Part shown: piece after piece, positions 62,501-64,000 of the stretch | Numbering within the stretch: the stretch's first letter is position 1 | Layout of the letters: each line of letters opens with the position of its first letter | Source: Eopsaltria australis | Lineage: Eukaryota; Chordata; Aves; Passeriformes; Petroicidae | Reading direction: 5' to 3' | Length of the DNA stretch: 64,000 nucleotides | NCBI GenBank assembly: GCA_034509425.1 | Contig: JAVTVJ010001682.1 | Coordinates: 416,069-480,068, forward strand | Position numbers and translations under genes: made by a program | The notes under the pieces: generated by a model | Database searches by the model: none | Seen by the model: the letters and a program-made list of their open reading frames with translations, nothing else | What the model was told of the DNA's origin: nothing

Positions 62501-63769
62501 CCTAAGCTCTGCTGCTAGTGCTGGGAGAACAGCTACATCCAGATTTCACCCCCAATCCTCTCCTCTGTCCCTCTACCTGGCAGCATTTTCCTCCCAGTTC
62601 TCTTCCTATTGAAATATCTGCATCCCAAGTCAGTCAAACCCATGGAACTCTTCCCCAGTGGGATTAGCAGCTGCTCCTTGGCTGGGCACTTTCTGCCAGC
62701 CTGTTTTGTGCCCCATCTGAAAGCATCTGTGCCTGGCTGTGCTAGGGCAGTGTCTCTTTTGTTCTGGAATATTATTTGTCTCTTCCGTTAAGGAATTGTG
62801 TGAGCATTGGCATGGATCTGTGTGGGATGTGTGTTTGAGGACAGTCACTTTTTCCTGTGTGGGTGTTGATGCACCTGACCAGACCATTCTTCCAGAGATT
62901 ATTTTAAGCCAGTGTCTGTTTTTCTTGCAGAGTTTCTCGTCTCCTCCAGCAGGCAGTGAGGTGCTGAAGCTGAAAGCAGTGATCGGCTACAATGGGAATG
63001 GCAGAGGGAATATGGTGTGGAACCCGGATACAGGTACACTGGGAATGCTCTGGAGTGGTGGCATGTGTTGCCAGAGCACCTCCCTGTACCCCTGGCAGTG
63101 TCCAAGGCCAGATTGGACAGGACTTGAAGCAACCTGGGATACTGGAAGGGGTATCCCTGCCCATGGCAGGGGGTGGAACTGCATGAGCTTCAAGGTCCCT
63201 TCCAACCCAACCCATGTGTGATTCTATTCTGTGATTCTAGAGGTGTGTACTGAGTCAAGTTACGATCTTCTGGCTGTTGGGCTGGAATCTTTGCTTGAAC
63301 ACAGGGGTTCTTTGTGTTGGTAAAATCCAGTAGCTCATTGCTGTTGGCAAACTGTAGTTGGTGGGGCAGACTCGGGCTCCAGTTGTTGAGTGGACAGAGC
63401 AGGAGGGAAGCTCACAAAGCCCATCCTCTCTCTTTTCTTCAGCTGGAATGATGCCCAGCAGCTCTGCTTTACTCAGGTTAGGGAAAGTGAGATTTCACCC
63501 TGCTCCCAACCTGCTGCTGCTGAGCTGCGTCAAAGAGTCAGCTTTTACGTCTTCATGAATCATAGAAATTTCCACGTGGGTTGTGGTGGGGGCTGTATGT
63601 GCAGCCTTTCCATGAAAACATCCCCTCTCCTCCCCCTCCTCTGCCAGGCTTCTTCGCCTACTCCTGTGGCTGCGTCATCGTGGTTGAAGATCTGCACTCA
63701 GGGTCCCAGAACCACTGGCTGGGCCATGCCGAGGAGATCTCCACACTGGCCCTCAGCCACGATGCCCAG
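41529..63769 (+). CDS. WDR90: WD repeat-containing protein 90 (POC16), 5' part; continues beyond the window
   Basis: Centriolar microtubule-wall protein, homologue of Chlamydomonas POC16, linking triplets to the inner scaffold. Thirty exons: 41529-41538, 43232-43323, 43413-43589, 43861-43978, 44561-44731, 45935-46058, 46392-46459, 46554-46663, 47694-47921, 48596-48664, 49605-49715, 49807-49952, 50212-50269, 51460-51578, 51978-52139, 52824-52951, 54350-54466, 54965-55200, 55587-55726, 56249-56379, 57996-58126, 58512-58673, 58958-59086, 59604-59737, 59820-59857, 60238-60357, 60772-60951, 61940-62040, 62931-63033, 63648-63769. That gives 1245 residues; the human protein is about 1750. The N-terminus is a CFAP20-like DUF667 domain (about 4-190: FKHFRVEEWKRSAKEGDV, TGRYLYLLFRPLPCKHF, FREFKSTATWLQFP). 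Many WD40 repeats follow from about residue 370 (FFLGHTDKVSALAFS, IRVWDLLSRQQLYDFSA, LLAFVGPSKYVVTVM, VFIGHSEPVRQVAF, MVWNPDTGFFAYSCG). Exons 9 and 25-28 encode diverged linkers. Exon 3 has a weak donor, GTCCGT. The 46459 end was set by reading frame. Confidence 0.95.
41555..42425. repeat. WDR90: 38-40-base G-rich minisatellite in WDR90 intron 1, about 21 copies
   Basis: Units built from GTGTGACCGGGGATGGAGG, GGGGACACGGGGCAATGGG recur with small length changes from just after exon 1 to about 42420. Long minus-strand proline-rich frames over it are spurious. The G-rich strand is the coding strand. Confidence 0.92.
44098..44232 (+). mobile_element. CR1 fragment in WDR90 intron 4
   Basis: CAGTGTCCAAGGCCAGGTTG, GGAAGGTGTCCCTGCCCATG and TCCCAACCCAGGGTCTTATG: sense CR1 3' end. 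Confidence 0.85.
44910..45165 (-). mobile_element. CR1 fragment in WDR90 intron 5
   Basis: GGCAGGGACACCTTCCACTG, TCTCTGGGCACCCTGTGCCA and CCCTTGTCCTGTCCCTCC: antisense CR1 lacking its terminal part. Confidence 0.85.
47140..47425 (+). mobile_element. CR1 fragment in WDR90 intron 8
   Basis: GGCCATGAAGATGCTGAAGG, GGAATGGCTGGAGCTGGGCC and GGTTCTTCCCCTCGAGGGTG: internal sense CR1, truncated at the 3' side. Confidence 0.85.
48200..48345 (+). mobile_element. CR1 fragment in WDR90 intron 9
   Basis: GGAAGTGTCCGAGGCCATAT, GTGTCCCTGTCCATGGCAGG and CCGTTCCAACCCAAACCAG: sense CR1 3' end. Confidence 0.85.
48862..49235 (-). mobile_element. CR1 fragment in WDR90 intron 10
   Basis: AGAATCATAGGATGGAAAAG, CACATGGCTTTTAAATCC and GGGGCAGAGCCTGACCCTC: antisense CR1. 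Confidence 0.85.
49448..49545 (-). mobile_element. Second short CR1 fragment in WDR90 intron 10
   Basis: CCATCCCCTGCCATGGGCAG, CCACTAGGCCAGGTTATTCC and CTGGCCTTGAGCACTTTCAG: antisense CR1 lying 60 bases before exon 11. Confidence 0.8.
51615..51830 (+). mobile_element. CR1 fragment in WDR90 intron 14
   Basis: GGAAGTGTCCAAGGCCAGGC, GTGGAAGGTGTCCCTGCTCA and ATTCCATAACCC at the end: sense CR1. Confidence 0.85.
52925..53195 (+). repeat. WDR90: 32-base minisatellite spanning the WDR90 exon 16 donor
   Basis: Units of GTGGGAGCAGGAGCAGGCAG and GGAGCAGCTCAG repeat with GT positions at 52952, 52984, 53016, 53048, 53080, 53112, 53138 and 53170; the period is 32 except for one 26-base unit. The first partial unit is coding (QEQPGSSS at the end of exon 16). 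Seven of the eight junctions read CAG|GTGGGA, a plausible donor. All three frames are open across the array. Confidence 0.92.
53812..53996 (+). mobile_element. CR1 fragment in WDR90 intron 16
   Basis: GGGTTGGATATTGGGGAAAA, TTTCTTCACTGAAAGTGTG, CACTTGGGGACATGGGCTGG and TTAATGATTCTATTAATC: sense CR1 3' end. Confidence 0.85.
56525..56975 (+). mobile_element. CR1 fragment in WDR90 intron 20
   Basis: CTGGGGTCAGTTCTGGGCCC, CAACTCCCTGACAGGAGGGG and CTTTTCCAACCTTAATGACT: sense CR1 with its 3' end. Confidence 0.88.
61535..61795 (+). mobile_element. CR1 fragment in WDR90 intron 27
   Basis: GGGAATGGCTGGAGCTGTGC, CCTTCCCCTAGAGGGTG, CTGGACTCATGATCCTTGTG: sense CR1, lacking the terminal repeats. Confidence 0.85.
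63098..63240 (+). mobile_element. CR1 fragment in WDR90 intron 29
   Basis: CAGTGTCCAAGGCCAGATTG, TCCCTGCCCATGGCAGGGGG and TTCTATTCTGTGATTCT: sense CR1 3' end. Confidence 0.88.
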
Positions 63770-63904
63770 GTAGGAGAGGCTGCTGCTGCCCCTGGCCAGG
63801 GTTTGTCCCTGGCACTTTGGAATGCCACGGCCTAAAATCCCATTTGTCTGTTCCTCCTTCTGTGTGAAGGCCATAGAAATTGTTTTGGAGTCAGCTGTCT
63901 GTTA

Positions 63905-64000
63905 TGCTGGCTCAGTGTGGGCTGGAGAATGTCCAGAGAAGGGAGTGGAACTGGGGAAGGGGCTGGAGCAGAGTGTGATGAGGAGCAGCTGGGAAGGACT
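63905..64000 (+). mobile_element. CR1 fragment running off the right edge
   Basis: GGCTGGAGAATGTCCAGAGA and GGGGAAGGGGCTGGAGCAG match the internal CR1 sequence seen at 40560 and 56580. The copy is cut by the window end, in the WDR90 intron after exon 30. Confidence 0.75.

Larger units (their letters stand above)
41539..63647 (+). other. WDR90: WDR90 introns: overview
   Basis: Longer introns contain the minisatellites of introns 1 and 16 and the CR1 fragments listed separately. I see nothing recognisable in 42430-43231, 45170-45934, 46059-46391, 47922-48195, 50270-51459, 52140-52823, 53270-53810, 54467-54964, 55201-55586, 55727-56248, 56980-57995, 58127-58511, 59087-59603, 59858-60237, 60358-60771, 60952-61530, 62041-62930 or 63245-63647. 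No nested gene was found. Confidence 0.5.

Overview
The window is vertebrate nuclear DNA and almost certainly from a bird. Its genes have many short exons with GT-AG introns. It carries about two dozen fragments of the CR1 LINE in both orientations, including the typical 3' ends that resemble CCAACCCAAACCATTCTATG. The first 17 kb is very GC-rich and full of minisatellites, which fits a small, gene-dense avian chromosome. I cannot name the species. All exon boundaries below were derived by hand from splice sites, reading phase and remembered family sequence, without a database search.

Layout. 1-1556 (+): the 3' half of SEPTIN12. 2528-3394 (+): an intronless MYADM-family eight-pass membrane protein. 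3395-7121: a GC-rich intergenic stretch with two clean minisatellites and promoter-like DNA. 7122-12272 (+): a paralogue of PITPNC1 (cytoplasmic phosphatidylinositol transfer protein, RdgB-beta) with an 8-base micro-exon and two homologous alternative last exons. 13097-15859 (-): MSS51, a MYND zinc-finger protein, converging on the PITPNC1-like gene with the two poly(A) signals about 34 bases apart. 15860-17515: the divergent promoter region between MSS51 and CFAP70. 17516-41331 (+): CFAP70, complete, 28 coding exons, 1085 residues. 41529-63769 and beyond (+): WDR90 (POC16), 30 coding exons visible and 1245 residues, running off the right end.

How the genes relate. CFAP70 (axoneme) and WDR90 (centriole wall) are cilium/centriole genes lying tail-to-head with fewer than 200 bases between the stop of one and the ATG of the next. 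SEPTIN12 is also linked to sperm flagella in mammals. MSS51 and CFAP70 are neighbours on human 10q22, whereas SEPTIN12 and WDR90 are on human 16p13.3, so the window joins two human synteny blocks. The trio SEPTIN12, MYADM-like and PITPNC1-like mirrors SEPTIN9, MYADML2 and PITPNC1 on human 17q24-25, as expected of an old genome-duplication paralogon.

The most unusual structure is in WDR90 exon 16 (52824-52951). The end of the exon and its splice donor are part of a 32-base minisatellite, so donor-like sites are repeated up to eight times and three of them keep the reading frame.
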